This document shows, one piece after another, positions 1 through 8,214 of a stretch of 64,000 nucleotides of DNA. This DNA is from Paenibacillus durus ATCC 35681 (GTDB lineage Bacteria > Bacillota > Bacilli > Paenibacillales > Paenibacillaceae). Made by a program: the position numbers and the translations under genes. The DNA lies in NCBI RefSeq assembly GCF_000993825.1, contig NZ_CP011114.1, positions 1,426,001-1,490,000 of the forward strand, written 5' to 3'. The stretch's first letter is position 1; each line of letters opens with the position of its first letter. Below the pieces are notes generated by a model. That model saw only the letters and a list, made by a program, of their open reading frames with translations, did not search any database and was not told the DNA's origin.

Positions 1-150
1 ACGTCTTCCGGGTCCCTTGAATTTTCTGCTGTTGCAGTAATGAATGTGGAAAAAAAGATTATGGATATTCATGATTTCCTCCACAAGATAAATTTGCTTA
101 TGCGAATCTGCACCCCATTAATTATACTTGTTTTAACCTGTAAGTTTTAA
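1..150 (+). CDS. Possible 3' end of a gene entering from the left
   Basis: Reading frame 1 is open from the window edge to a TAA at 148-150, giving 49 residues. It contains a short hydrophilic stretch ([16 protein letters not shown]) followed by a hydrophobic tail. The last few bases overlap the end of the convergent MFS gene. I do not recognise the family, and a 150-base open frame can occur by chance. The start, if real, lies outside the window. Confidence 0.3.
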   Translation, partial: TSSGSLEFSAVAVMNVEKKIMDIHDFLHKINLLMRICTPLIILVLTCKF

Positions 151-1337
151 GCTCTTTTTTCCGTAAAAAAGTATAGTAAAGCTAGAATTGGCAGGATTAT
201 TCCTACCAGGGATGTTAAGCTCCAGCCGCCGTGAGCATAAGTCCAGCCGCCTAAAGACGAGCCAATCGCTCCGCCAACAAAGAAGATGGACATGAACAGT
301 CCGTTTAGACGTCCTCTCGCTTCACTCCCCAATGTGTAAATCGCACGTTGTCCAAGCACAAGATTTCCCGATACGGCCATGTCCAGCGTGATAGCGGAAA
401 CAAGGAGCATGGCTAGAGCAAATGTTGAATTGCCTTGAACAAGGTATGCCAGCAAAAAGGACAGGGCAGCGATGATCATCGCTAGTCCGCTTAAAAATCG
501 GGTCCAGCCTTTGTCCGCCAGTCTTCCGGCGATCGGTGCTGCGACTGCGCCGCCAACACCGGCTAAAGCAAACAATGCAATGCCTTGCTGAGACAATCCG
601 AAATCATCCGCAAGCCGTAAAGGAGCCGTAGTCCAAAAGAGGCTAAAGACACCAAATAGGCAGGCTTGATAAATGCCCCGGCGGCGTAATACAGGTGTTT
701 GTTTTAATAGAGCACCCAATGAAACGATTAATTCGCCATAATTCATCGTAGGTGAAGGCTTGCGCTCAGGAAGAATACGCGACAACAGAAGCGATAAAAG
801 AGCTGTAATAACTGCCGACAATGCAAATACTGCATGCCATCCCCAAAGGCTGGCTATAAAGCTTGCTACCGGCCGGGCCAACATGATTCCGAGCAAGAGT
901 CCGCTCATTACGTTCCCCACCACACGTCCGCGCTGCTCTTCAGACGATAAATAGGTAGCATAAGGTACCAGTATTTGGGCCACCACAGATCCGAGTCCAA
1001 TGAATAGGGAAGCAGTGAGGAACAATATCGCATTAGGTGTGAATGTTGCCGCAATCAAAGCACATACAACAACAAGCAGCGATAAGACCGCAAGACGCCG
1101 ATTTTCAATAATGTCACTAAGCGGTACGATAAACAGCAGCCCTACGACATAACCAATCTGAGTTAAAGTGACAATTAACCCTGCTGCGTCGGAAGAAAGA
1201 CCCGTAGCGGCGCTGATTGGTCCTACCAGTGTTTGGGCATAATACAGATTGGCGACGATAAGGCCGCATGCAGTTGCTAACAGCAACGTGATCCAACTCG
1301 AAATACTTTTACCCTCCATTACTTGTTCTGTTTGCAT
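147..1337 (-). CDS. MFS efflux transporter, drug:H+ antiporter type
   Basis: This is a 396-residue, 12-helix major facilitator protein of the YnfM/Bcr-like exporter type. The first helix carries the [13 protein letters not shown] motif, and a cytoplasmic loop carries DIIENRR in place of motif A. The start is the ATG at 1337, because AGGAGGA lies just upstream of it. A longer open frame exists but runs back through the operator. It is divergent from a TetR regulator and its promoter is covered by matching palindromes, so inducible export of a toxic compound or metabolite is likely. The substrate cannot be read from sequence. Confidence 0.85.
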   Translation of the reverse strand: MQTEQVMEGKSISSWITLLLATACGLIVANLYYAQTLVGPISAATGLSSDAAGLIVTLTQIGYVVGLLFIVPLSDIIENRRLAVLSLLVVVCALIAATFTPNAILFLTASLFIGLGSVVAQILVPYATYLSSEEQRGRVVGNVMSGLLLGIMLARPVASFIASLWGWHAVFALSAVITALLSLLLSRILPERKPSPTMNYGELIVSLGALLKQTPVLRRRGIYQACLFGVFSLFWTTAPLRLADDFGLSQQGIALFALAGVGGAVAAPIAGRLADKGWTRFLSGLAMIIAALSFLLAYLVQGNSTFALAMLLVSAITLDMAVSGNLVLGQRAIYTLGSEARGRLNGLFMSIFFVGGAIGSSLGGWTYAHGGWSLTSLVGIILPILALLYFFTEKRA

Positions 1338-1361
1338 AGTAATCCTCCTCGTAAAATAAAT

Positions 1362-1478
1362 ACTGAACGTATAGTTCACTAATCCATGTCTTTATAATAT
1401 ACTGAACGTACAGTTTTGTAAATAGTCAGTTTTTATTTTTCTTTTGCCGGATATTATGTATAATGAACGTATAGTTTT
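1362..1478. promoter_or_regulatory. Three TetR-type operators in the divergent promoter region
   Basis: Three copies of a palindrome of the form TGAAC-GTAYA-GTT(CA) are present. The copy at 1362-1378 is perfect (TGAACGTATAGTTCA). The copies at 1401-1416 and 1462-1478 have one degenerate half. Copy 1 lies downstream of the exporter -10, copy 2 between its -35 and -10, and copy 3 overlaps a TATAAT (1459-1464) just upstream of the tetR ribosome site. This arrangement predicts repression of the exporter and autoregulation of the regulator. Confidence 0.75.
1394..1422 (-). promoter_or_regulatory. SigA-type promoter of the MFS exporter
   Basis: On the minus strand TTTACA (1417-1422) and TATTAT (1394-1399) are separated by exactly 17 bases. 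The spacer is filled by operator 2 of the TetR set, which is the usual geometry for direct repression. Confidence 0.65.
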
Positions 1479-1496
1479 TATTTGGAGGGGATTTCT

Positions 1497-2075
1497 GTGA
1501 ATGCCAAAAGAGGGCGCCCGCGTAACATTGAAACTGAAAAGTCCATCCTTGCCGCTTCCTATGACTTGTTGTTGGAGAATGGCTTTGGAGCGGTCACTGT
1601 TGAGAAAATTGCTGAGCGTGCCGGGGTGAGTAAAGCTACCATTTATAAATGGTGGCCCAACAAGGCTGCTGTTGTTATGGATGGCTTCCTTTCTGCTGCC
1701 GCAGCAAGACTGCCGCTCCCCGATACAGGCTCAGCATTCAATAATGTACTGATGCACGCCACTAATTTAGCCCGGTTCTTGACAAGCCGGGAAGGTAAAA
1801 TCATTACGGAGCTAATAGGTGAAGGGCAGTTCGATTCGGGGCTGGCAGAGGCATACCGGATCAGATATTTCTATCCGCGCCGGCTTGAGGCGAGACAACT
1901 ATTGGAACAGGGAGTTCAGCGGGGGGAATTAAAGGAAAACCTTGATATTGAGTTAAGCATTGACCTGATTTATGGGCCGATTTTCTATAGATTGTTAGTA
2001 ATCGGTGAGAAGCTGGACGATACTTATGTGCAAAATATAGTAACCTCCGCGTTTGAAGGGATTAAAATAGATTGA
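1497..2075 (+). CDS. TetR/AcrR family repressor of the divergent exporter
   Basis: A 192-residue TetR regulator. The N-terminal helix-turn-helix reads IAERAGVSKATIYKWWPNK, and the C-terminal half is the divergent ligand-binding domain. The start is GTG at 1497, because GGAGGGG at 1484-1490 would lie inside the coding region if the upstream TTG at 1482 were used. Three palindromes in the shared upstream region are its likely operators. By family rule, ligand binding would release the exporter promoter. The ligand is unknown. Confidence 0.85.
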   Translation: MNAKRGRPRNIETEKSILAASYDLLLENGFGAVTVEKIAERAGVSKATIYKWWPNKAAVVMDGFLSAAAARLPLPDTGSAFNNVLMHATNLARFLTSREGKIITELIGEGQFDSGLAEAYRIRYFYPRRLEARQLLEQGVQRGELKENLDIELSIDLIYGPIFYRLLVIGEKLDDTYVQNIVTSAFEGIKID

Positions 2076-2190
2076 ATAGGAGGGGCTGCACAGCTGCGGT
2101 GCCGAACCTGATCGACGCCGCAGCTGCGGGTATTAGGCCAATCATTCCTGCCATACCTCTTAAGCGTAAGCGCTTGTCGAAGAAGTTCTA

Positions 2191-4206
2191 TCAACCGGGT
2201 GGGACTTGGATTTCATCCACGGCAGCCGGACGTATGCGAATGGCTTGCCCGCCTCCCGGCGCGAGCCTCAATTGCAGGGTCGTGCTTCTGTCAACAGGTA
2301 CCTTGGAAATGGTCAGGGGATAGGGATTGGTCCTCCAGTCGGCAGACGGGCCGTCGGCGTAGATTTCAGCTACATACGCTTTGTCTGGATCAAGAAAAGC
2401 GAGCGGCGCCGCAAGCGTCCGTCCGTGCTCATCGGTAATGCTACCCAGGTACCATTCTTCGCTGTTTCTGTCTTTGCGGACAATCGTAACATAATCTCCG
2501 ATCTCTCCGCCCAGCACCTTGGTATCCTGCCAATCGGTAGGGACATCCAGAATAAATTGAAAAGCTGCGCGCTGCTGTTCGTAATTTTCCGGCAGGTCGG
2601 CTGCCATTTGCAGCGGGCTATACAGAACCACATAAAGCGCGAGCTGTTTAGCTAACGTCCCCCGCACCCGGTTGCCCGGTCTGAATTCCCTATAAATCAG
2701 CCTTACAATCCCCGGCGTATAGTCGATGGGACCGGCAAGCATCCGGGTGAAAGGCAGGATGGTGGTGTGGTCCGGAGGGTTTCCGGCATATTCGGCGGAG
2801 GCATCGAACTCCTGTCCCCGCGCGCCTTCGCGGGTCATCATATTCGGATAGGTGCGCCGTTCTCCCGTATCTTTCACCGGCTCATGGGCGATCAGACTAA
2901 TCTGATACCTAGCTGCGGTTTCGATTACTTTTCGATGATGATCGACGTTGTATTGACCGCCAAGCCACTCCATGCTGATCAGATTCCCTTGGTCATCAAA
3001 GCGCTTGAGTGCAGGGTCGGGGGAGACATAGCCTGTTTTCACAACGTCTATCCCGAGTTTTTTAAACAAAGTAAACGCCGCTTCCAACTGACGCTCCAGA
3101 TTCTGAATCGCTCCGGCTGTTTCCATGTGCCCGATAATTTTCACGCCCTTGCTGGCGGCATACGAGGTGACCTCCACAATGTCATAATCCGGATAAGGGG
3201 TTGTAAAACTGAAGTTCTCGCCATGCTTGGTCCAATCGTTCTCCCACCCGATATTCCACCCCTCGATCACCACCATCGGAATGCCGTATTTGGCGGCAAA
3301 ATCAATGTACCGCTTAGCATTCTCGGTCGTCGCGCCATGTCTGGGGCCGTAGCTCCAGGTGTAAATCCCCAGATGCATGCCCCACCAAATGCCAATGTAC
3401 TTGCCCGGTTGTACCCATGACACATCTCCCAGCCTGTTCGGTTCATTCAGATTAAGAATCAAATAGGAGGTAATCAAATCGCCTGGCGTTTCCGCGATCT
3501 GAATCGTTCGCCACGGCGTTTTTAGCGGAGTGGAGCCTTTGACTTTAACACCGTCGGACCAGGGAATAAGGTCGGCTGCAAGCGTATTATTTTCCAGGGG
3601 CATCAGGGTCAAGGTGGAATAGCGGGACAGTTCCGCTTCGTGAATGCTCAGGTATAATCCATCCGCCATTTTCATCGTTAAAGGGGTATGGACGGCGCGG
3701 TAGGGAATGGAACGAAGGGGAGTCACATGGTACAGGAGTTCAGTATACAGCTTCTGATAGGCGGGTATCCACCAGGCCACTTCCACATCGGTCAGGGCAA
3801 ATTCGGTTTCTTCGCGCTTGATTTCAAAATGGGAGAGATGGTCCTGCTCAGGCAGCTCATAGCGAAAGCCCAGGCCGTCATTGTATACACGAAAAATGAT
3901 GAACATTCGGCGCGGAGACGGGGTTGTCTCTTCAAGGGCCACGCGGAGTTCATTGTAATGATTGCGTATTTCCCTGACTTCTCCCCAAGGCTGTGTCCAA
4001 GTCTCATTGAAGCTGTCATACCTGGCGGCGGAGACCCTGAAGTTCCGGTTAAGCGGCTCGGCATGTTCAAAGGTAAAGCCCAGCTTCGAAGGCCGGATCA
4101 CGGGCCGGTGACGATAGCGCACACTATAATAAGGAATGCCGTTATTTAGGATAAATTCCGCCTGGATGCCGCCATCGGGTGAAAAAACAACCCACCTGCT
4201 TGTCAC
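2191..4206 (-). CDS. Glycoside hydrolase family 97 protein
   Basis: This 671-residue protein has the GH97 layout: N-terminal beta-sandwich (about 1-255), catalytic TIM barrel (about 265-560) and C-terminal beta domain. The stretches DVVKTGYVS, AHEPVKDTGERRTYPN and REGARGQEF match the SusB-like branch. The GH97 nucleophile Asp of retaining members is not seen in KTGYVS, and Glu442 and Glu466 have the 24-residue spacing of the SusB catalytic pair, so an inverting alpha-glucosidase is the best guess. There is no signal peptide, unlike Bacteroides SusB, so it should act in the cytoplasm. The start is GTG at 4206 behind GAGGAGG. It lies downstream of an aldo/keto reductase and a glycosyltransferase on the same strand. 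Confidence 0.85.
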   Translation of the reverse strand: MTSRWVVFSPDGGIQAEFILNNGIPYYSVRYRHRPVIRPSKLGFTFEHAEPLNRNFRVSAARYDSFNETWTQPWGEVREIRNHYNELRVALEETTPSPRRMFIIFRVYNDGLGFRYELPEQDHLSHFEIKREETEFALTDVEVAWWIPAYQKLYTELLYHVTPLRSIPYRAVHTPLTMKMADGLYLSIHEAELSRYSTLTLMPLENNTLAADLIPWSDGVKVKGSTPLKTPWRTIQIAETPGDLITSYLILNLNEPNRLGDVSWVQPGKYIGIWWGMHLGIYTWSYGPRHGATTENAKRYIDFAAKYGIPMVVIEGWNIGWENDWTKHGENFSFTTPYPDYDIVEVTSYAASKGVKIIGHMETAGAIQNLERQLEAAFTLFKKLGIDVVKTGYVSPDPALKRFDDQGNLISMEWLGGQYNVDHHRKVIETAARYQISLIAHEPVKDTGERRTYPNMMTREGARGQEFDASAEYAGNPPDHTTILPFTRMLAGPIDYTPGIVRLIYREFRPGNRVRGTLAKQLALYVVLYSPLQMAADLPENYEQQRAAFQFILDVPTDWQDTKVLGGEIGDYVTIVRKDRNSEEWYLGSITDEHGRTLAAPLAFLDPDKAYVAEIYADGPSADWRTNPYPLTISKVPVDRSTTLQLRLAPGGGQAIRIRPAAVDEIQVPPG

Positions 4207-4311
4207 TTTATGCTCCGCCTCCTCACATCGATTCCACTACATCATCTTATGAGGGCTTGAGCTTGGCATATCCCTGGAAATATGCTGTGAGCAAAGCTGC
4301 TGCGAAAACCT

Positions 4312-5274
4312 CTACCATTGATCCAGATTAAGCCATAGCCGTTCTACTTCAGTCATACGTATATCCAGCGCTGCGAAGCTGGAGATTAATTCATCGACGC
4401 ACTCAGGCCCAATGACCGCACATACAGGATAGGGCTGGTTTAACACATAAGCTAACGCAATATGATTTGCTGTAATCCCCTTTCCCTTGTGCGCGGCCAA
4501 GCTGCTCGCACGGCCTAACCGTTCCCAGTTGTCGTCGCTGTAGTAGACCCGGACCATGTCCTCGCTCACGCGCACGCCGGGGGAGTAGCGCCCCGAGAAG
4601 AAACCGCCGGCTTGAGACGACCACGCGAATAGTGGAAGCTGGGTTTGCTTATGCCATTCATGATAAGCTTGATCTACATACACCGTTCCAGGCCAGCGCG
4701 GCTCATTGATTGCGGCCAGGCTTAATGAGGGACTATTGACCGCCAGACGTTTATAGCCCTTTTTGTCCGCATACCGATTCGCCTCTTCAATTCTTTGAAC
4801 CGACCAATTGGAGGCTCCAACCGCTTTAATCAGACCGGAGTCCATGTGTTCCTGAAGAAAATCCATAATTTCGTCCACCGGAACCGAAGGGTCATCGCGG
4901 TGAAGCAAGTAAATATCAATATAATCCGTCTGAAGTCTCTCTAAACTGCGCCCCAGATCCTCCGCAACATCTTGGCGAGTCAGCCTGTTTACAATGGCTT
5001 GATTGGCATTCACATGATAGTGGCCGCCCTTGTCGATGATTACGACATTTTGCCGAAGCTGTCTCGATTTTAGCCACTGCCCGATTACCAGCTCGCTTTC
5101 GCCATCCCCGTAAACATTCGCCGTATCGATGGCGTTTCCGCCGTGCAGGATATAGGCATCAAGCATTTCAAATGCAGCATCCAGACGCTTTCGGGAAAAA
5201 TCGGCTGTCCCTATGACCAATTGCGAACAGGACTTGTCAAGACCTTGAACGGGTATATATTTTATTGTGATCAC
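4312..5274 (-). CDS. Aldo/keto reductase
   Basis: A 320-residue NAD(P)H-dependent (alpha/beta)8 oxidoreductase. The catalytic tetrad is visible as Asp50 and Tyr55 (IDTANVYG), Lys82 (IIDKGGHY) and His125 (YLLHRDD). The GASNWS strand and the cofactor-binding AYVLNQP region follow. The best start is GTG at 5274, nine bases after the stop of the upstream glycosyltransferase gene, so the two are probably co-transcribed. It resembles sugar- or aldehyde-reducing members. The substrate is unknown, and the neighbourhood (GT2, GH97) hints at carbohydrate. Confidence 0.8.
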   Translation of the reverse strand: MITIKYIPVQGLDKSCSQLVIGTADFSRKRLDAAFEMLDAYILHGGNAIDTANVYGDGESELVIGQWLKSRQLRQNVVIIDKGGHYHVNANQAIVNRLTRQDVAEDLGRSLERLQTDYIDIYLLHRDDPSVPVDEIMDFLQEHMDSGLIKAVGASNWSVQRIEEANRYADKKGYKRLAVNSPSLSLAAINEPRWPGTVYVDQAYHEWHKQTQLPLFAWSSQAGGFFSGRYSPGVRVSEDMVRVYYSDDNWERLGRASSLAAHKGKGITANHIALAYVLNQPYPVCAVIGPECVDELISSFAALDIRMTEVERLWLNLDQW

Positions 5275-5283
5275 CCCGCGTTT

Positions 5284-6105
5284 TCATTCCCACTTCTGCA
5301 GCTGATTATTATACCGAAACAGGCCGTCCCGGTTCAGGCGCTTCTTTACCTTTCCGTCTCCCATCCAGATCAACCGGTCAAATTGAAGGGTAATAAATTC
5401 CTTTATTCCGGGTTTGGTCCCAATGGAACGCATTTCGGCGAAATACGCTTCAAGGTTCTCGGAAAGCTGGCCCTTGTGAGACCGGAAACCTCCCAAATAA
5501 GCATCGACGATTTTCAGCTCGGCGACCTCCGAGAATCGCCGCCACAAATAATAATCTCCGGCATACTTGAACGTCGGCCAAAAATCATAATCAATGAACT
5601 CATTCAGTTCTCTGCTCCAAAACGTAGATTCCTGCTGCAGAAAGGGGAGCTTCATGCCATAATACCCGCAGCAAAGCAAGTTTTTTCTGTATTTAAAAGG
5701 CAGAAAGGACGAAACAAACTGTGAACGGTCATTGTAGCTGACATTCAGTCCTGTAAGCCACTTTACCGGTTTCGTTTCGAACAGATCCAGAACAACATCG
5801 AAGGCGTGCCTGGAGTAATAATCCCCGGCATTTATATAAGCGCAAATGTCTCCAGTCGCGAGCTGGAAGCCCTTGGATAAAGCGTGATACATCCCCGCAT
5901 CAGGCTCGGATATGATCGTTATGAACCCGCTGTTTACACTACTGATTAGTTCAATCGTACGATCCGTTGAACCGCCGTCACAGATGATATATTCCAATTC
6001 AACCCGTCCCGATTCCACGGCACTCTGCGTAATTACCGATTGAACGGTCTCCATTATATATTTCTCCGCATTATAGCAAGGCGTTACAATAGATATTTTG
6101 TCCAA
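5284..6105 (-). CDS. Glycosyltransferase family 2
   Basis: A 273-residue GT-A fold enzyme. ISIVTPCYNAEKYI opens the nucleotide-sugar fold, the family's acidic motif is seen in YIICDGGSTDRT, and the DXD-like site is the AYINAGDYY segment. It resembles WcaA-type transferases with no transmembrane helices. The start is chosen as TTG at 6105, four bases after a GGGGGGAG site. The longer frame to 6132 would put that site inside the protein. It is followed at once by an aldo/keto reductase. The acceptor is unknown. Confidence 0.8.
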   Translation of the reverse strand: MDKISIVTPCYNAEKYIMETVQSVITQSAVESGRVELEYIICDGGSTDRTIELISSVNSGFITIISEPDAGMYHALSKGFQLATGDICAYINAGDYYSRHAFDVVLDLFETKPVKWLTGLNVSYNDRSQFVSSFLPFKYRKNLLCCGYYGMKLPFLQQESTFWSRELNEFIDYDFWPTFKYAGDYYLWRRFSEVAELKIVDAYLGGFRSHKGQLSENLEAYFAEMRSIGTKPGIKEFITLQFDRLIWMGDGKVKKRLNRDGLFRYNNQLQKWE

Positions 6106-6141
6106 TGTTCTCCCCCCGCTTCTTGGAGTCAAATTGATATT

Positions 6142-6179
6142 TTAGGTTATGAAAAGTATGAAAAATGTGTGCAACCTAA
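6142..6179. repeat. Inverted repeat upstream of the kdp operon
   Basis: A perfect 7-base inverted repeat, TTAGGTT (6142-6148) and AACCTAA (6173-6179), is separated by 24 bases. It lies in the 195-base gap between the divergent glycosyltransferase and the first kdp-linked ORF. It could be a regulator site or a weak hairpin. I do not see a recognisable c-di-AMP (ydaO) riboswitch in this gap. Confidence 0.3.
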
Positions 6180-6300
6180 CAAACAACAGCACAGAAAAGC
6201 AGGTTGGAAAAGTTAGGCGTAAAACACATTAAATTGAACCATACTAAGGTGCATGAGATTATGCTTCGGCAAGTGCAAATCGTAAGGGGGGTTAAGCGAA

Positions 6301-6408
6301 ATGCTGGATGCAGGAATGATCGTGCTGTTTGTTCTGCTAACTGCGTGTATGGCTGGACTCTTATTCTGGGCCGGACGGGTTGTGGAGGAAGGAAGTGTGC
6401 GGGAATGA
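6301..6408 (+). CDS. 35-residue membrane protein coupled to kdpF
   Basis: The ATG at 6301 follows a strong AAGGGGGG site and opens a 35-codon frame: a hydrophobic helix of about 22 residues (MIVLFVLLTACMAGLLFW) and then a short charged tail (GRVVEEGSVRE). Its TGA overlaps the kdpF start as ATGA, which indicates translational coupling. This is the layout expected of a genuine micro-protein of the Kdp operon. I do not recognise the family by name. A role as an accessory or regulatory subunit of the pump is inference from position only. Confidence 0.65.
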   Translation: MLDAGMIVLFVLLTACMAGLLFWAGRVVEEGSVRE

Positions 6409-6485
6409 TTTGGGTTCTGGGAGTGATTGTGCTTTTCATGTTCGGGTATTTAACTTACGTCTTGCTGAACCCGGAAAAATTTTAA
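6405..6485 (+). CDS. kdpF: Potassium-transporting ATPase subunit KdpF
   Basis: This 26-residue protein is a single transmembrane helix (MIWVLGVIVLFMFGYLTYVL) ending in LNPEKF, the KdpF signature just before KdpA. KdpF stabilises the KdpFABC complex in the membrane. The start ATG overlaps the stop of the preceding small ORF. A longer frame reading in from 6204 crosses that ORF out of frame and is not credible. Confidence 0.88.
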   Translation: MIWVLGVIVLFMFGYLTYVLLNPEKF

Positions 6486-6516
6486 TTTGCTGTTTCCAGG
6501 AGGGATAGAAATTACT

Positions 6517-8187
6517 ATGATAGCCATCGTTTCCATCATGGTTACCTTGCTGCTCGTTTTGCTGTTGGCACGTCCAGCAGGCTTATATATCGCCAAAGTG
6601 TTCGATTATGACAACACACAATTAGACCGATTTTTCGGACCTATTGAAAAAGTGATTTTTGCCATTGGGGGAATCAGGCAGGAAAATCAGTCGTGGAAAA
6701 AATACGCTGCCGCACTGCTCGTCAGCAACACCGTGATGATCGCTTTGGTCTACGTGATTTTTCGGACACAAGGTTATCTGCCGCTGAATCCGGCTCATGT
6801 ACCCAATATGGAGCCAAGGCTTGCGTTTAATACAGCCATTAGTTTTATGACCACAACGAATCTGCAGCATTATAGCGGTGAAAGCGGCATGTCCTACTTG
6901 TCGCAAATGATCGCCGTCGTCTTTATGATGTTTGTGGCTCCGTCGTCCGGGCTGGCGGTATGCATCGCATTCATCCGTGGACTTGCCGGGAAACCGTTCG
7001 GGAACTTTTTTGTTGATTTGATCCGCTCGATTACACGCATTTTGCTGCCGATTGCTTTTGTGATGGCGTTTGTTTTTATCGCCCTTGGTGTGCCCCAGAC
7101 GCTGGAACCGAACGCGATTGCCCAGACGCCATCTGGTACGGAGCAGTCCATAGCTCGGGGGCCGATCGGCTCATTTCTGTCGATTAAGCAGCTTGGCAAT
7201 AACGGCGGCGGATTCGTAGGGGCGAACTCCGCGCACCCATTCGAGAATCCTGACGCCATTAGCAATTTACTGCAGATTTTGCTGATGCTGCTGATTCCGA
7301 CCGCAATGCCCTTTGCTTACAGCAAGGTCGTCGGGAATGCCAAGCAGGGCCGCGTTTTGTTCGTATCTATGGCTTTACTCTTCATCATTCTGCTTAGCGC
7401 ATCGCTAGTTGCAGAATATGCGGGCAACCCGGCTCTGAATGCTCTGGGCATCAACCACAGCCAGGGGAGCATGGAAGGTAAGGAAGTGCGGTTCGGTGCG
7501 GCGCAATCTTCCTTGTATTCCGTTGTAACTACCGCTACGGAGACGGGGGCCGTTAATACGATGCATGATACCCTGACTCCAATTGCCGGATTGGCTGCCA
7601 TTGCCAATATGATGCTGAACACCGTGTTTGGCGGCGCTGGCGCGGGACTCTTGCATGTACTGATGTATGCCATCATTGGGGTGTTTTTATCGGGCTTGAT
7701 GGTCGGACGGACACCGGAGTTCCTGGGCAAAAAAATAGAAGGCAAGGAAATGAAGCTCATTGCGGTGACGATGCTCATCACCCCTTTTCTTGTATTAGGG
7801 CCTACTGCCCTGGCTGTATTTAGCCATGCGGATACCATCTCCAATCCGGGATTCCACGGACTGACACAGGCCATGTATGAATTCACTTCAGCAGCGGCGA
7901 ACAACGGCTCCGGGTTTGAAGGATTGGGAGACAATACTGCCTTTTGGAATATTTCTACAGGGATGGTCATGTATATCGGAAGATTCTTCCCGTTCATTAC
8001 AATGCTGGCTGTTGCAGGGTCCTTGGCCGCTAAAAAACCGGTAGCGGAAACGACAGGGACCTTTCGAACGGATACGGCATTATTTGCGGTGGTGTTTCTC
8101 GCCGCTGTGCTTATCGTTGGAGCATTGACGTTTTTCCCGGGTCTTGTACTCGGTCCCATTGCAGAGCAATTAACCTTGAAGCCTTAA
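6517..8187 (+). CDS. kdpA: Potassium-transporting ATPase, K+-binding subunit KdpA
   Basis: A 556-residue membrane subunit, the normal size, that holds the selectivity filter for K+. The four channel-like repeats are seen through TTTNLQHYSGESGMS, NNGGGFVGANSAHPFENP, TTATETGAVNTMHDTLTPI and TSAAANNGSGFEGL. The ATG at 6517 follows AGGAGGG with a slightly long gap of 12 bases. It is the second of four structural genes in order F-A-B-C, the standard high-affinity K+ uptake operon used when external potassium is low. Confidence 0.97.
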   Translation: MIAIVSIMVTLLLVLLLARPAGLYIAKVFDYDNTQLDRFFGPIEKVIFAIGGIRQENQSWKKYAAALLVSNTVMIALVYVIFRTQGYLPLNPAHVPNMEPRLAFNTAISFMTTTNLQHYSGESGMSYLSQMIAVVFMMFVAPSSGLAVCIAFIRGLAGKPFGNFFVDLIRSITRILLPIAFVMAFVFIALGVPQTLEPNAIAQTPSGTEQSIARGPIGSFLSIKQLGNNGGGFVGANSAHPFENPDAISNLLQILLMLLIPTAMPFAYSKVVGNAKQGRVLFVSMALLFIILLSASLVAEYAGNPALNALGINHSQGSMEGKEVRFGAAQSSLYSVVTTATETGAVNTMHDTLTPIAGLAAIANMMLNTVFGGAGAGLLHVLMYAIIGVFLSGLMVGRTPEFLGKKIEGKEMKLIAVTMLITPFLVLGPTALAVFSHADTISNPGFHGLTQAMYEFTSAAANNGSGFEGLGDNTAFWNISTGMVMYIGRFFPFITMLAVAGSLAAKKPVAETTGTFRTDTALFAVVFLAAVLIVGALTFFPGLVLGPIAEQLTLKP

Positions 8188-8214
8188 ACTAGGAAGGAAG
8201 GGAGGAAGTAGACC

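Noticed and set aside
2076..2190. Paired CAGCTGCGG-like motifs between tetR and the GH97 gene as a terminator
   Set aside because: The stems are short and there is no T run on either strand.
6106..6300. c-di-AMP (ydaO-type) riboswitch before the kdp genes
   Set aside because: I looked for the conserved riboswitch blocks and did not see them; only a 7-base inverted repeat is present.
6204..6404. Open frame running into kdpF from 6204
   Set aside because: Normal KdpF begins at MIWVLG; the upstream part overlaps a better 35-codon frame with a strong ribosome site.
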